Shown: positions 1 through 8,659 of the stretch, piece after piece
Position numbering within the stretch: the first letter of the stretch is position 1
Layout of the letters: each line of letters starts with the position of its first letter
Assembly: GCA_045644765.1 (NCBI GenBank)
Contig: JAZRHM010000018.1
Span: forward strand, 1 to 23,908
Length of the DNA: 23,908 bases
DNA from: JAFTYO01 sp045644765
Lineage (GTDB): Bacteria > Pseudomonadota > Alphaproteobacteria > RF32 > CAG-239
Reading direction: 5' to 3'
Translations under genes and position numbers: made by a program
Notes under the pieces: model-generated
The model's database searches: none
What the model was told of the DNA's origin: nothing
The model's input: only the letters and a program-made list of their open reading frames with translations

Positions 1-4
1 TTTA

Positions 5-41
5 AGTTTTGTTTCGCTAAGTGTAACTTGCTCACAAAACT
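5..41. repeat. Nested inverted repeat at the window edge
   Basis: AGTTTTGT (5-12) is the exact reverse complement of ACAAAACT (34-41). Inside, AAGT and ACTT can pair around GTA. It lies on the 3' side of the minus-strand tRNA-Ser, past that gene's terminator. I see no convincing gene in bases 1-132. One plus-strand frame stays open from base 1 into the tRNA, but it has no start in view and runs through the terminator, so I do not call it coding. Confidence 0.4.
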
Positions 42-63
42 AACAAATCTGTCGTCTTCGGGC

Positions 64-88
64 AAAAAACAATATTCAATTGTTTTTT
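64..88. terminator. Perfect AT-rich hairpin, possible bidirectional terminator
   Basis: AAAAAACAAT (64-73) and ATTGTTTTTT (79-88) form a perfect 10-bp stem with a 5-nt loop, with A-tracts and T-tracts on either side. This could stop transcription from either direction. Next to it (99-113) sits a doubled CCTAGG palindrome. Which gene it serves is unclear, because the neighbouring gene lies outside the window. Confidence 0.35.
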
Positions 89-132
89 ATCCCTCAGCCC
101 TAGGTACCCTAGGCCTCGAACCCTTCCTCTCC

Positions 133-158
133 ACAAAAAAAACACCCTTTTGGGTGTT
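133..158 (-). terminator. Rho-independent terminator of tRNA-Ser
   Basis: Read on the minus strand, AACACCC and GGGTGTT pair around a four-A loop and are followed by a run of T. The hairpin begins six bases after the encoded CCA of the tRNA, so it should end the tRNA-Ser transcript. Confidence 0.85.
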
Positions 159-163
159 TATAT

Positions 164-255
164 TGGCGGAGAGATAGGGATTCGAACCCTAGGTGCGCTT
201 TAACACGCACAATTGATTTCGAGTCAACCGCATTCGACCACTCTGCCATCTCTCC
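164..255 (-). tRNA. tRNA-Ser, anticodon CGA
   Basis: The minus strand folds as a class II tRNA of 92 nt including an encoded CCA (166-164). The acceptor stem GGAGAGA (255-249) pairs with TCTCTCC (174-168), followed by discriminator G. The anticodon stem TTGA/TCAA encloses the loop CTCGAAA, giving anticodon CGA, which reads UCG. A long variable arm sits before the T arm with loop TTCGAAT. The long variable arm and anticodon both fit serine. It lies 50 bp beyond the recX stop in the same direction but has its own promoter. Confidence 0.96.
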
Positions 256-268
256 GTTGGCTTTTTTC

Positions 269-297
269 TTCATAAAATAAAAAACTGAATTATGCAA
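269..297 (-). promoter_or_regulatory. Sigma70-type promoter of tRNA-Ser
   Basis: On the minus strand, TTGCAT (297-292) and TATGAA (274-269) are separated by exactly 17 nt and lie 13 nt before the tRNA 5' end. This lets the tRNA be made independently of recX. Confidence 0.65.
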
Positions 298-305
298 GCG
301 TTTTT

Positions 306-863
306 TTATATATCATCATCTGTAAAATGTTGTTCCAAAACATCTAGTGCAACATCATAATCAAAACCGGCTCGGACGATTGTTGCTAAGTCTTTTTGCC
401 GATTCGCACGTTGCTCATCTTCATTGTTTCTAAACGGTCCGATTTTTTTCTTTTTTGCAAATTTTAAAGCCATTTCAAAAGGTGAATATGTCTGATTTTC
501 TAAAATTTGTTCAACTAAAGCTGCTTTTATACCTTTTTGTTGCATTTTAATTTTAATGTATCTTTCCGGTTTTCCGGCATTTAAATAGCTCTGTATTTTA
601 ATTTCGGCGTATCTGAAATCGTCAAGATATTTTAAGCGTTCAAAATCTGCTAAAATTTCTTCAATCCAAGAATATGCCTCACTTTTGTTAAAATCAGGAT
701 TATGAAAAACATAATCGTTTACACGACGTTTTAAAACCTGTCTTAAGTTTTCAACCGATGAGTCAAACCTTTTCAAATAATATAATGCGATGTTTTTTAA
801 CCGCTGTTTGCTTATTTTTTTCAGTTTTTTTTGTTTTATCGGTTTATCATCAAATTCTGACAC
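306..863 (-). CDS. recX: Regulatory protein RecX
   Basis: RecX binds RecA and limits the growth of RecA filaments, so it tunes homologous recombination and the SOS response in the cytoplasm. The 185-residue product shows the family's all-helical, three-repeat make-up: a first repeat around residues 26-48 (ALYYLKRFDSS...LRQVLKRRV), a second around 79-112 with YLDDFRYAE, and a third around 158-178 (KDLATIVRAGFDYDVALDVL). The length is normal for the family. The start is GTG at 863-861, with AGGA about 8 nt upstream. It diverges from hslO with a short shared promoter region, and no recA lies beside it here. The N-terminus is very lysine-rich. Confidence 0.85.
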   Translation of the reverse strand: MSEFDDKPIKQKKLKKISKQRLKNIALYYLKRFDSSVENLRQVLKRRVNDYVFHNPDFNKSEAYSWIEEILADFERLKYLDDFRYAEIKIQSYLNAGKPERYIKIKMQQKGIKAALVEQILENQTYSPFEMALKFAKKKKIGPFRNNEDEQRANRQKDLATIVRAGFDYDVALDVLEQHFTDDDI

Positions 864-892
864 TTGAAAAATCCTTTATTTTAGATTAGATT
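864..892 (+). promoter_or_regulatory. Possible hslO promoter
   Basis: TTGAAA (864-869) and TAGATT (887-892) are 17 nt apart and lie 40 nt before the hslO start. The region is the short gap between divergent recX and hslO. A second, weaker arrangement (TTGCTC 891-896 with TATATA 913-918) would start transcription past the ribosome binding site, so I prefer the first. Confidence 0.4.
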
Positions 893-931
893 GCTCATAA
901 TTATAACATCATTATATAAGGAATTTGAAAA

Positions 932-1855
932 TTGAGTAATAAAAATTTTGATAGTTGTGTATCTTTTAGCTTGGCAAAAGGTGCTTTTGTGGGAAGAATT
1001 GTGCGTTTAGATAAAGTTTTACAAGATATTTTGCCTAAGCACGGATATCCGTTAAATGTTTCTACAGCCCTTGCTGAAACCACCGCTTTAGCTGTTTTAC
1101 TTTCAAATTCGCTTAAATATGACGGTTTGTTTACCCTTCAATTACAAGGAAACGGTCCTGTTTCCGTGTTGGTTGCAGATATAACTTCGGAACACAAAAT
1201 CAGAGCTTGTGCAAAGTTTGATGGAGAACAGCTTTATAAGGCAAAATCTTTGCGTAAAACAGAAGATGTGATTGAACCTGTTCCTCATTTGGTTGGTGGC
1301 GGACATATGGCGTTTACCATTGATCAAGGTCCTGATACCGATTTGTATCAAGGTGTGGTTGATTTGCAGGGTAAAACCTTATCTGAAATTGCTTTAAGAT
1401 ATTTCAAAATGTCTGAGCAAATTGATACAGCCTTAAAACTTTTTGTAAAATATCCGACAGAGGAAAGTTCGTCTTTTTATGCGGCAGGTATCATGTTGCA
1501 AAAAGTTCCGCTAAAGGGTGGAAAAGAAATCGATGTTGATGAAAATTCTTATAATCAAATGTTTGAAGATGCTAAAGCTTTTATCGGAAGTTTGTCTGAA
1601 AATGAAGTTTTTGATGCAGAGCTTGCTTCAGATGAAATTTTATATCGTTTGTTCCACTCGCTCGATTTAGAAGTTACAAAAGAAACAACATACGAATTTG
1701 GTTGTCGCTGTAGCCGTGAAAAGCTTTTTACAACTTTAAGCTCTTTTAAACAAGAAGAACTTGAAGATATGGCAGAAGATGGAAAAATCTGTGCAACGTG
1801 TCATTTTTGCTCGTCAAGTTATGTTTTTGACAAAGATGAACTGATTAAACATTAA
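932..1855 (+). CDS. hslO: Redox-regulated chaperone Hsp33
   Basis: Hsp33 is a cytoplasmic holdase that is switched on by oxidation: four zinc-bound cysteines form disulfides under oxidative stress and the protein then holds unfolding clients. The 307-residue product has the N-terminal fold with the family-typical stretch around residues 43-85 and the C-terminal zinc switch: Cys258-x-Cys260 and Cys287-x-x-Cys290, followed by HFC as in the family. All four zinc ligands are present, so it should be active. The start is TTG at 932-934, chosen because AAGGAA (918-923) lies 8 nt upstream and no ATG fits. It is probably followed by the lipoprotein gene 81 bp downstream in the same direction. Confidence 0.95.
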   Translation: MSNKNFDSCVSFSLAKGAFVGRIVRLDKVLQDILPKHGYPLNVSTALAETTALAVLLSNSLKYDGLFTLQLQGNGPVSVLVADITSEHKIRACAKFDGEQLYKAKSLRKTEDVIEPVPHLVGGGHMAFTIDQGPDTDLYQGVVDLQGKTLSEIALRYFKMSEQIDTALKLFVKYPTEESSSFYAAGIMLQKVPLKGGKEIDVDENSYNQMFEDAKAFIGSLSENEVFDAELASDEILYRLFHSLDLEVTKETTYEFGCRCSREKLFTTLSSFKQEELEDMAEDGKICATCHFCSSSYVFDKDELIKH

Positions 1856-1936
1856 AAAAACTTGCATATGATAAAAATTTGTATTAGAAAAATACGTAAA
1901 CAAATAATAGTTTTTTAATAAGAACGGATAAAAAAT

Positions 1937-2545
1937 ATGATTAAATTGAATAAAATTTTTAGTATGCTGGTAGCTTTGTTGTTAAGCGCTTGTGCAAATG
2001 ATGGTGAGTTTGCTGAAACTCGTCGTTTTATGGAACCGCGTTTCAACAATCTTTCACCTATAGAGTTAAATGTTAGTAAAATAGACGTTATATCTGAGTT
2101 TACACCATCGTTTACTCGTCCGAATGTGGAACATTTATTTCCTGTTTCGATAGAAAAAGCTGCTCGTATATGGGCTAACGATCGCTTAGAAGCTGTTGAT
2201 TATTCATCAAACAGAGTTGCTGAATTTATCATTAAAGATGCAAGCGTTACAGAAGAAGAAATTAAAGCATCACAGTTGTTTTATAAAGATAGCTTAAAAT
2301 ATAGAGCAACATTATCTGTCGTTTTAAAAATTTCTTCAGACAATGGTCAATCATCAGCTCAAACATCTATTGAGGCTTGGAGAGAGCTCACAATGCCGAT
2401 TGATACATCAATTGAAAATAAAGAAAAATATTGGAACGAAATGGTCCAAAAATTGTTTGAAGAATTTAACGCACGTATGGAACAAAATATTAATCAATAT
2501 TTGAATATGTATGTGAAAAACAATAATACTATTTATGAATATTAA
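1937..2545 (+). CDS. Lipoprotein of unknown function
   Basis: The 202-residue product begins with a short lysine-containing n-region, a hydrophobic stretch and the lipobox LSAC with Cys19, so it should be lipidated and anchored in an envelope membrane. The mature part is mixed alpha/beta by eye; it contains a region about 70-160 with alternating charged and hydrophobic residues and a C-terminal helix rich in Asn and Glu. I recognise no named domain. It follows hslO by 81 bp and precedes a terminator, so it may share the hslO transcript. No strong Shine-Dalgarno is visible (only GGAT about 10 nt upstream). Confidence 0.8.
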   Translation: MIKLNKIFSMLVALLLSACANDGEFAETRRFMEPRFNNLSPIELNVSKIDVISEFTPSFTRPNVEHLFPVSIEKAARIWANDRLEAVDYSSNRVAEFIIKDASVTEEEIKASQLFYKDSLKYRATLSVVLKISSDNGQSSAQTSIEAWRELTMPIDTSIENKEKYWNEMVQKLFEEFNARMEQNINQYLNMYVKNNNTIYEY

Positions 2546-2560
2546 AAATTTTTCTTTGAT

Positions 2561-2597
2561 ATCTCCTCTTTCAGAAATGATAGAGGAGATTTTTTTA
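2561..2597 (+). terminator. Terminator after hslO-lipoprotein
   Basis: ATCTCCTCT (2561-2569) pairs with AGAGGAGAT (2582-2590) around a 12-nt loop and is followed by a T-run to 2597. It separates the hslO unit from the dnaE promoter. Confidence 0.85.
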
Positions 2598-2626
2598 TAA
2601 AATCGTATATATCAGGGAAAAATATG

Positions 2627-2654
2627 TTGAGAAAATATAAAGTTGGCTTATAAT
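2627..2654 (+). promoter_or_regulatory. dnaE promoter
   Basis: TTGAGA (2627-2632) and a perfect TATAAT (2649-2654) are 16 nt apart. The pair lies after the upstream terminator and about 30 nt before the dnaE ATG, so it is the likely promoter of dnaE and the linked membrane-protein gene. Confidence 0.7.
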
Positions 2655-2684
2655 TGCACTTATGTTGTCAATCGGGGTGTTTAA

Positions 2685-5600
2685 ATGCAAGATCCTAAGT
2701 TTATACATTTAAGAGTTCATACCGCATATTCTTTATCATCAGGAACAATTCAGGTTCCGGCATTGATGAAGAAACTTTGCGAACAAAATGTGCCGGCAGT
2801 TGCTATGACAGATACAGCTAATATGTTTGGCGCTAAGGCTTTTTCTATGTATGCTTCAAGTAATGGTATTAAGCCTATTTTAGGATGCCAATTCTATTTA
2901 AAAAATTCTGATATGGATAATCTGTTAAAAACTAAGGGTAAACCGGTGGAAAGAGATAAGCTGGTTTTGTTGGTGATGAATGATATAGGTTATCTCAACA
3001 TTTCTAAACTTATGAAGCGTTTTTATCTTGATAACACCAAGTCAGGTGATGAACCACAACTTAAATATACCGATTTGGAAGAATTAAATGAAGGTTTGAT
3101 TGCTCTTACAACCGGTGTTGAAGGTCCTGTCGGTCGGCTTATTCTTGAAAACAGAAAAGATGAGGCAGTTCAAACTTTGAAGCATCTTCATAAAATTTTC
3201 GGCAACCGATTATATATGGAAATTTCACGTATAGGAACGCCTGAAGAAAGCAAAACCGAACAAACTTTTATAGATTTGGCTTATGAATATAATATTCCTC
3301 TGGTTGCAACAAATGAGGCTTTTTTCTTTGATACCGATATGTATGAAGCTCATGATGCTTTGGTTTGTATTGCACAGGGAGAATTTGTCGCAAATGAAAA
3401 TCGCCATCATTTTTCCGTAAATAATCGGCTTAAGTCTCAGGAAGAAATGGCAGAACTTTTTGCGGATTTGCCGGAAGCTTTGGAAAATACGGTAAATATT
3501 GCTAAAAGATGTAATTATCTTTCTGAAAAAGTTGATCCTTTGTTGCCTGTTTTTGAGTGTCCTGACGGAAAAACTCAAGATGAATTTATCACGGAAGAGG
3601 CCTATAAAGGCTTAAAAGAGCGTATGGAAAGACATGTCTATTTTGAAGGTATGTCAGATGAACAAAAACAAGAAATTGATAAAAAATATTTTGAACGCTT
3701 AGACTATGAGTTAAGCGTTATAAAAAGAATGGGTTTTCCGGGATATTTTTTAATTGTGTCTGATTTTATCAGATGGTCAAAAAACAATGGCGTTCCGGTA
3801 GGACCCGGACGAGGTTCCGGTGCCGGTTCAATTGTTGCTTGGTCACTTAAAATTACCGAATTAGATCCGATAAAGTTAGAACTTTTGTTTGAAAGATTCT
3901 TAAATCCGGATCGTGTTAATATGCCTGACTTTGACGTTGACTTCTGTCAGGAAAACAGAGCAAAAACCATTGAATATGTGCAAAATAAATATGGTTTTGA
4001 AAATGTGGCACAAATTATTACATACGGAAAACTGCAATCAAAAGCCGTTATACGTGATGTTGCTCGTGTTTTGCAAATGCCTTATGCACAAGCAGATAAA
4101 ATTTCAAAAATGATACCTCCTCCGGTTCAAGGTAAAAACGTTACTTTGGCTCAAGCTTTAGAACAAGTTGCAGAGTTGGAGCAACTAAGGGCAAATGATC
4201 CTCAAGTAAATAAGTTGTTTGATATAGCTATGAAACTTGAAGGTTTGTATAGACATTCCGGTGTTCATGCAGCCGGTGTGGTAATTGGCGACAGAGCGCT
4301 TGATTTATTGGTTCCTCTTTATAAAGATCCCAGAGCCGATATGCCTGTTACACAATATGATATGAAATATGTGGAAGAAACGGGCTTAATTAAATTTGAC
4401 TTTTTGGGTCTGAAAACTTTAACGGTGATTAAAAAAGCAGTCGATTGGATAAAGAAAATCCATAATATAGATTTAGATATTGATGCAATTCCTCTTGATG
4501 ATAAACCAACTTATGAAATGATGCAAAGAGGTGAAACAGCAGCTGTATTTCAGTTTGAATCTGCCGGTATGAAAGAGGTTCATAAGCAAATAAAACCCGA
4601 CCGTTTTGAAGATTTGATTGCTATTGTATCGTTGTATCGTCCGGGTCCGATGGATAATATTCCTACTTATATTAAAAGAAAACATGGTGAGGAAGAAATT
4701 ACATATTTACACCCTAGTTTGGCGCCTATCTTAGATGAAACTTACGGTATTATGGTCTACCAAGAGCAGGTTATGAACATAGCACGTGCTTTGGGCGGAT
4801 ATACTATGGGTGAAGCAGATAAACTCCGTAAAGTTATGGGTAAAAAACTTCGTGATGAAATTCCGAAGCAACGTGAAAAATTTACTAAAGGAGCAATTGC
4901 AAACGGTATAGCTGAAGATGTTGCTAAAAGCATTTTTGATCAAATGGAAAAATTTGCATCATATGGTTTTAACAAATCTCATGCCGCAGCATATTCTTTA
5001 ATTTCATATCAAACGGCATACTTAAAAGCTCATTATCCGGTAGAATTTATGTGTGCCGTTATGGATTTGGATATTACAAACGTAGATAAGCTTACATTTT
5101 TTACCTCGGAATGTAAAACCGCAGGAATTGAAGTGTTGCCACCTGATATAAACAAATCTGAAGCCGAATTTAAGGTTGAAGACGGTAAAATAAGATATGC
5201 ATTAGGTGCAATTAAAGGTGTCAGTGCGGCATCTATGTCGAGTATTGTTGCGGAAAGAGAAAAAAACGGTTGCTTTAAGGATGTTTCGGATTTTTGCCAT
5301 CGGATAGATATTAAAGATATTAATCGTAAGCAACTTGAACAACTTATTAAAGCAGGGGCTTTTGATAGCATAGAAAAAAATAGAGCAATGTTGTATGCAA
5401 ATATAGAAACATTGATTAAAAATATATATTCGGCAACAGAGCTTAAAAACAGTGAGCAAACGTCATTATTCGGAAGTGCCGAATTGGTGGCAAAGATTAA
5501 ATTTGCGCAAACTCCGGATTGGCCACAATTGGAAAAATTAAGATATGAAGCCGGTGCAATAGGTTTTTATTTATCTGCACACCCGTTAGATATTTATAAA

Positions 5601-6158
5601 GAAAGCGTAGAAAAATTAGGTGTTAGAAATTGTGCTGATATAATCCAGAATATTAAAGTGGGCGACAGTATAAAAGCAAATATAGCAGTGTGTGTCGAGA
5701 GCTATCAGAAAAAAATCAGTAAAAACGGTAACAAATATGCTTTCGTAGGTCTGTCTGATGCAACAGCATCTTTTGAAGCCTTTTTATTTTCAGAAGGTAT
5801 GGCTAAATATGGAGATGTTATAGAATCACAAGTTCCGGTGTTGGTAAAAATAAGTATAGATAAGCAAAATGAAGATTCTAACCCGAGAATAATGATAAAT
5901 TCACTTAAACCTCTTGATGAAGCTATAACAGAGCAAGCAAAAGGACTTATAATCACTATTGAAAATATATCAGCCGTTATGGAAGTTAAAGATATATTGA
6001 AAACAGATAAGCAAGGATCAAATAAGATATATATAATACCACAAATAGAAAATTGGGATGTAAGAATAGAGTTAAGCCACGGATATGCCTTTAGTCAATC
6101 TGATATAATCGGTAAAATAAGAGCAATCCCCGGTGTGTCATCAGTTAAGGAGATATAA
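2685..6158 (+). CDS. dnaE: DNA polymerase III alpha subunit
   Basis: This is the catalytic subunit of the replicative polymerase. At 1157 residues it has the length of the E. coli enzyme. In order: an N-terminal PHP domain (from residue 6, HLRVHTAYS; the second His of an active HxH is Arg, as in E. coli, so proofreading should need a separate DnaQ-type exonuclease); the palm with GPGRGSGAGS (373-382); catalytic Asp415 and Asp417 in PDFDVDF and the third Asp572 in KFDFLGL; fingers around 540-800; a helix-hairpin-helix region; and an OB-fold near 990-1090. All catalytic residues are present. ATG 2685 gives the family N-terminus; the ribosome site is weak (GGGG about 8 nt upstream). The membrane-protein gene starts 3 nt after its stop. 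Confidence 0.98.
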   Translation: MQDPKFIHLRVHTAYSLSSGTIQVPALMKKLCEQNVPAVAMTDTANMFGAKAFSMYASSNGIKPILGCQFYLKNSDMDNLLKTKGKPVERDKLVLLVMNDIGYLNISKLMKRFYLDNTKSGDEPQLKYTDLEELNEGLIALTTGVEGPVGRLILENRKDEAVQTLKHLHKIFGNRLYMEISRIGTPEESKTEQTFIDLAYEYNIPLVATNEAFFFDTDMYEAHDALVCIAQGEFVANENRHHFSVNNRLKSQEEMAELFADLPEALENTVNIAKRCNYLSEKVDPLLPVFECPDGKTQDEFITEEAYKGLKERMERHVYFEGMSDEQKQEIDKKYFERLDYELSVIKRMGFPGYFLIVSDFIRWSKNNGVPVGPGRGSGAGSIVAWSLKITELDPIKLELLFERFLNPDRVNMPDFDVDFCQENRAKTIEYVQNKYGFENVAQIITYGKLQSKAVIRDVARVLQMPYAQADKISKMIPPPVQGKNVTLAQALEQVAELEQLRANDPQVNKLFDIAMKLEGLYRHSGVHAAGVVIGDRALDLLVPLYKDPRADMPVTQYDMKYVEETGLIKFDFLGLKTLTVIKKAVDWIKKIHNIDLDIDAIPLDDKPTYEMMQRGETAAVFQFESAGMKEVHKQIKPDRFEDLIAIVSLYRPGPMDNIPTYIKRKHGEEEITYLHPSLAPILDETYGIMVYQEQVMNIARALGGYTMGEADKLRKVMGKKLRDEIPKQREKFTKGAIANGIAEDVAKSIFDQMEKFASYGFNKSHAAAYSLISYQTAYLKAHYPVEFMCAVMDLDITNVDKLTFFTSECKTAGIEVLPPDINKSEAEFKVEDGKIRYALGAIKGVSAASMSSIVAEREKNGCFKDVSDFCHRIDIKDINRKQLEQLIKAGAFDSIEKNRAMLYANIETLIKNIYSATELKNSEQTSLFGSAELVAKIKFAQTPDWPQLEKLRYEAGAIGFYLSAHPLDIYKESVEKLGVRNCADIIQNIKVGDSIKANIAVCVESYQKKISKNGNKYAFVGLSDATASFEAFLFSEGMAKYGDVIESQVPVLVKISIDKQNEDSNPRIMINSLKPLDEAITEQAKGLIITIENISAVMEVKDILKTDKQGSNKIYIIPQIENWDVRIELSHGYAFSQSDIIGKIRAIPGVSSVKEI

Positions 6159-6161
6159 GAT

Positions 6162-6956
6162 ATGAACGATAATAATAAACCGATAAAATATTCTATAACA
6201 AAATCTTTTATGCAACCATTTTGGACTATAACAGATTACTTCAAGACTTTTATTCAACAAGGTTTAATATTTTCTCTGATTATGGTAATTGTATCATATA
6301 TTTTTAACCAAAAATATGCTTGTGTTTTTAATAAAGAATTTGTTCATACCGACTATTGCATGAGTTCAACATATTTATATGTTCCATATTTATTGGTTAA
6401 AATAGGATTGATAGCTGTTTTTGTAAATCTGTGGTATGCCGTTATTTATAAAAATGAAGTTATAACAAAGGATTATTTTAAATCTTCATGGAAAAAATTT
6501 ATTAAAACTTTTGGTTTTATAATTGCTTATTTGGTGTTTAATTTAATACCTTTATTATCTGTATTGCTATTGATTTTTAGAGTTCCGAACCCTAATTGGA
6601 AGATTGAGCTATTATATTTTACAATTGTTTCCATAGGATTTTTATTTCCATTTCTATTGATGCGCATTTACTCTCTATTGGCTTTGTTTTTAGAAGGAAA
6701 AAATTGGAAGGAATTTAAGAAAGCATGGAATAAAACCAAAGGGTATAGTATGAAGATTGTATTATCTTGTACGTTGTTGTTTTTTGTAAATATGTTATTT
6801 ATGGTTATTACAACTGAAATTCTTTCAGATTCACAAGGATTTCCTATATGGTTCTATAATATTTATGCAGAAATTTTATTTTCTTTAATGAATTATTTTA
6901 TAGTTCTTACAGTAGTGAATTTCTTTGAAGTTCAAAAGAAAATTTTTTTAGAGTAA
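6162..6956 (+). CDS. Multi-pass membrane protein of unknown function
   Basis: The 264-residue product has about six strongly hydrophobic segments (roughly residues 33-48, 70-92, 115-138, 148-175, 198-218 and 235-255), with a charged N-terminal tail and short positively charged loops such as KNWKEFKKAWNKTKG near 180-194. The pattern recalls YciC-like or DUF4013-like inner-membrane proteins, but I cannot assign it to either. It starts 3 nt after the dnaE stop, and the dnaE 3' end (AAGGAGAT) supplies its ribosome binding site, so the two are translationally linked. No catalytic motif is visible. Confidence 0.85.
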   Translation: MNDNNKPIKYSITKSFMQPFWTITDYFKTFIQQGLIFSLIMVIVSYIFNQKYACVFNKEFVHTDYCMSSTYLYVPYLLVKIGLIAVFVNLWYAVIYKNEVITKDYFKSSWKKFIKTFGFIIAYLVFNLIPLLSVLLLIFRVPNPNWKIELLYFTIVSIGFLFPFLLMRIYSLLALFLEGKNWKEFKKAWNKTKGYSMKIVLSCTLLFFVNMLFMVITTEILSDSQGFPIWFYNIYAEILFSLMNYFIVLTVVNFFEVQKKIFLE

Positions 6957-6960
6957 TAAA

Positions 6961-6990
6961 AAAACCTCTGTTTTATAACAGAGGTTTTTA
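6961..6990. terminator. Bidirectional terminator between dnaE unit and pssA
   Basis: AACCTCTGTT (6963-6972) and AACAGAGGTT (6977-6986) pair around TTAT, with A-run and T-run flanks. It can end the plus-strand dnaE unit and the minus-strand psd-pssA unit. Confidence 0.9.
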
Positions 6991-6994
6991 GTTA

Positions 6995-7786
6995 CTAAGA
7001 ATATTTTTTCTTATCTATAAAAAACTTTATAATCCCTAAAGGAATTGAAAGTATGTAAAGACATGTTAAAATTCCTAATGTAAGCCATGGTTGTGAAAGC
7101 ATAAAATTAATAAACAACACAACTAATATCATTAAGGGTAAAAGCATGCAAGTGTGAACTTTCATCTTCTTTAATGATATGGTTGGTATTCTGCTTACCA
7201 TTAAAAAAGCAACTACCGGCATTAATATAGAACAAAAGATGTTTGAACGTAAAACAACTTCTGTTTCAGGAAAATCAAAAGTAATCAAAAGCGGCATTAA
7301 GGCAATGGCAGCTGCTGCCGGAGCTGGAACTCCGACGAAATAATGTGACCAATATTCAGGCTGTTCATTATCTTCAAGCATCGTATTAAAACGAGCTAAG
7401 CGCATAGCCATACCCATCGCAAAAATCAAACAAAGAACCCAACCGAAACCGGGTAAGTCATATAAAGACCAACGATAAATGAGTATTGCCGGAGCGACAC
7501 CGAAACTTACAAAATCTGATAAAGAATCTAATTCTGCGCCAAACTTTGATGAAGCTTTTAAAAACCTTGCAACACGTCCATCAAGACCATCAAAAAGTGC
7601 AGCTAAAAATATACATACAACAGCTTTTATCCAATCATCTTGTACAGCATAACGAATTGATGTTACGCCGGAACATAAAGCCATCATTGTTACCATATTA
7701 GGTGCAATTTTACGAAAAGGAACTTCTTTAAGTTTTTGCTTAGAAAGCAAAATCTTATCATTAATTCTGTCATTTAATCTTTTCAT
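6995..7786 (-). CDS. pssA: CDP-diacylglycerol--serine O-phosphatidyltransferase
   Basis: The enzyme joins serine to CDP-diacylglycerol to make phosphatidylserine at the inner membrane. The 263-residue product carries the CDP-alcohol phosphatidyltransferase signature DG-x2-AR-x8-G-x3-D-x3-D, with Asp69, Gly70, Ala73, Arg74, Gly83, Asp87 and Asp91, preceded by Asp66. Six or more hydrophobic segments follow (from about residue 50 to the end). The membrane-embedded type is distinct from the soluble E. coli PssA. ATG 7786 shares one base with the psd stop (TAATG), so translation is coupled. With psd it makes phosphatidylethanolamine. Confidence 0.95.
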   Translation of the reverse strand: MKRLNDRINDKILLSKQKLKEVPFRKIAPNMVTMMALCSGVTSIRYAVQDDWIKAVVCIFLAALFDGLDGRVARFLKASSKFGAELDSLSDFVSFGVAPAILIYRWSLYDLPGFGWVLCLIFAMGMAMRLARFNTMLEDNEQPEYWSHYFVGVPAPAAAAIALMPLLITFDFPETEVVLRSNIFCSILMPVVAFLMVSRIPTISLKKMKVHTCMLLPLMILVVLFINFMLSQPWLTLGILTCLYILSIPLGIIKFFIDKKKYS

Positions 7787-8493
7787 TATTTAATATCTCC
7801 TTCAACGCGAGCTGCAGTTGAGGTCAAATTTGCAAGAACGGTTTCTCCTGCTACCATAGTTTGACCAATGCAAACTTGAGGTTCAACATCGGTTGGAAGA
7901 TATACATCGAGTCTTGAGCCAAATCTGATAAGTCCAAAACGTTCACCAGCCTGATATTGTTGCCCCTCTTTAGCAAAACAAACAATTCTGCGAGCAACTA
8001 ATCCGGCGATTTGAACAAAAGCAATATCTTTTCCACAATCGGTACGCATAGCTAACAATTGACGTTCATTATCTTTACTGGCTTTATCAAGAGTAGCGTT
8101 GAAAAATTTTCCTTTGATGTATGCAAGTTTTGTGATCTTTCCTGATGCCGGAGCTCTGTTTACATGAACGTTAAAAACGCTCATAAATATGCTTATACGA
8201 TTATATGTTTTTGTGTTAAGTCCAAGTTCTTCAGGACCTGAGACTCTTGTAATCATTTGTACGATACCATCGGCAGGTGAAACAACCACATCTTTAATTT
8301 GAGGGGTTACACGCTCAGGATCACGGAAAAAATAATAGCACCAAATTGTTAAAATAAGTCCGATAACACCTAAAGGTAACCATAAAATTGCCAATAACGC
8401 AGTTATTGCAGCAAAGATACTTACAAAACGCCAACCTTCATTGTTTATGTTCGGAAAAATATATCTTTGAAAAGATAAATCTACTTTTTTCAT
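7786..8493 (-). CDS. psd: Phosphatidylserine decarboxylase proenzyme (short form)
   Basis: Psd turns phosphatidylserine into phosphatidylethanolamine. It cleaves itself to create a pyruvoyl group. In this 235-residue product the self-cleavage motif is FGSR, with the cut expected between Gly192 and Ser193. Asp75 in SPADG and His110 in FNVHVNR match the conserved catalytic residues. Two hydrophobic segments near residues 22-55 anchor the N-terminus. The short length and FGSR motif fit the form common in alphaproteobacteria. The ribosome site AAGGA lies 7 nt before ATG 8493. It is first in a two-gene unit with pssA. Confidence 0.95.
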   Translation of the reverse strand: MKKVDLSFQRYIFPNINNEGWRFVSIFAAITALLAILWLPLGVIGLILTIWCYYFFRDPERVTPQIKDVVVSPADGIVQMITRVSGPEELGLNTKTYNRISIFMSVFNVHVNRAPASGKITKLAYIKGKFFNATLDKASKDNERQLLAMRTDCGKDIAFVQIAGLVARRIVCFAKEGQQYQAGERFGLIRFGSRLDVYLPTDVEPQVCIGQTMVAGETVLANLTSTAARVEGDIK

Positions 8494-8623
8494 TTTTTAT
8501 TCCTTCTATAATATAGACATCGAAACGCTGTTTCCGTCATGTCTGTTAAGTTAATGTTACGTCTTTACGACAATTGACAATTAAGCACAGATTTTATAAA
8601 AAAACAAGCTTTATCTTACAGAT

Positions 8624-8654
8624 TATAAAAAAGGCGTTTTCAAAGAAACGCCTT
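8624..8654 (-). terminator. Terminator of the small lipoprotein gene
   Basis: Read on the minus strand, AAGGCGTTT and AAACGCCTT (8654-8646 and 8639-8631) pair around a 6-nt loop and are followed by a run of T. It separates the minus-strand unit ending at 8660 from the psd-pssA unit. Confidence 0.85.
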
Positions 8655-8659
8655 TAAGC

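Noticed and set aside
109..297. Minus-strand frame of 62 codons
   Set aside because: It runs across the tRNA-Ser gene and its terminator; the tRNA explains the sequence.
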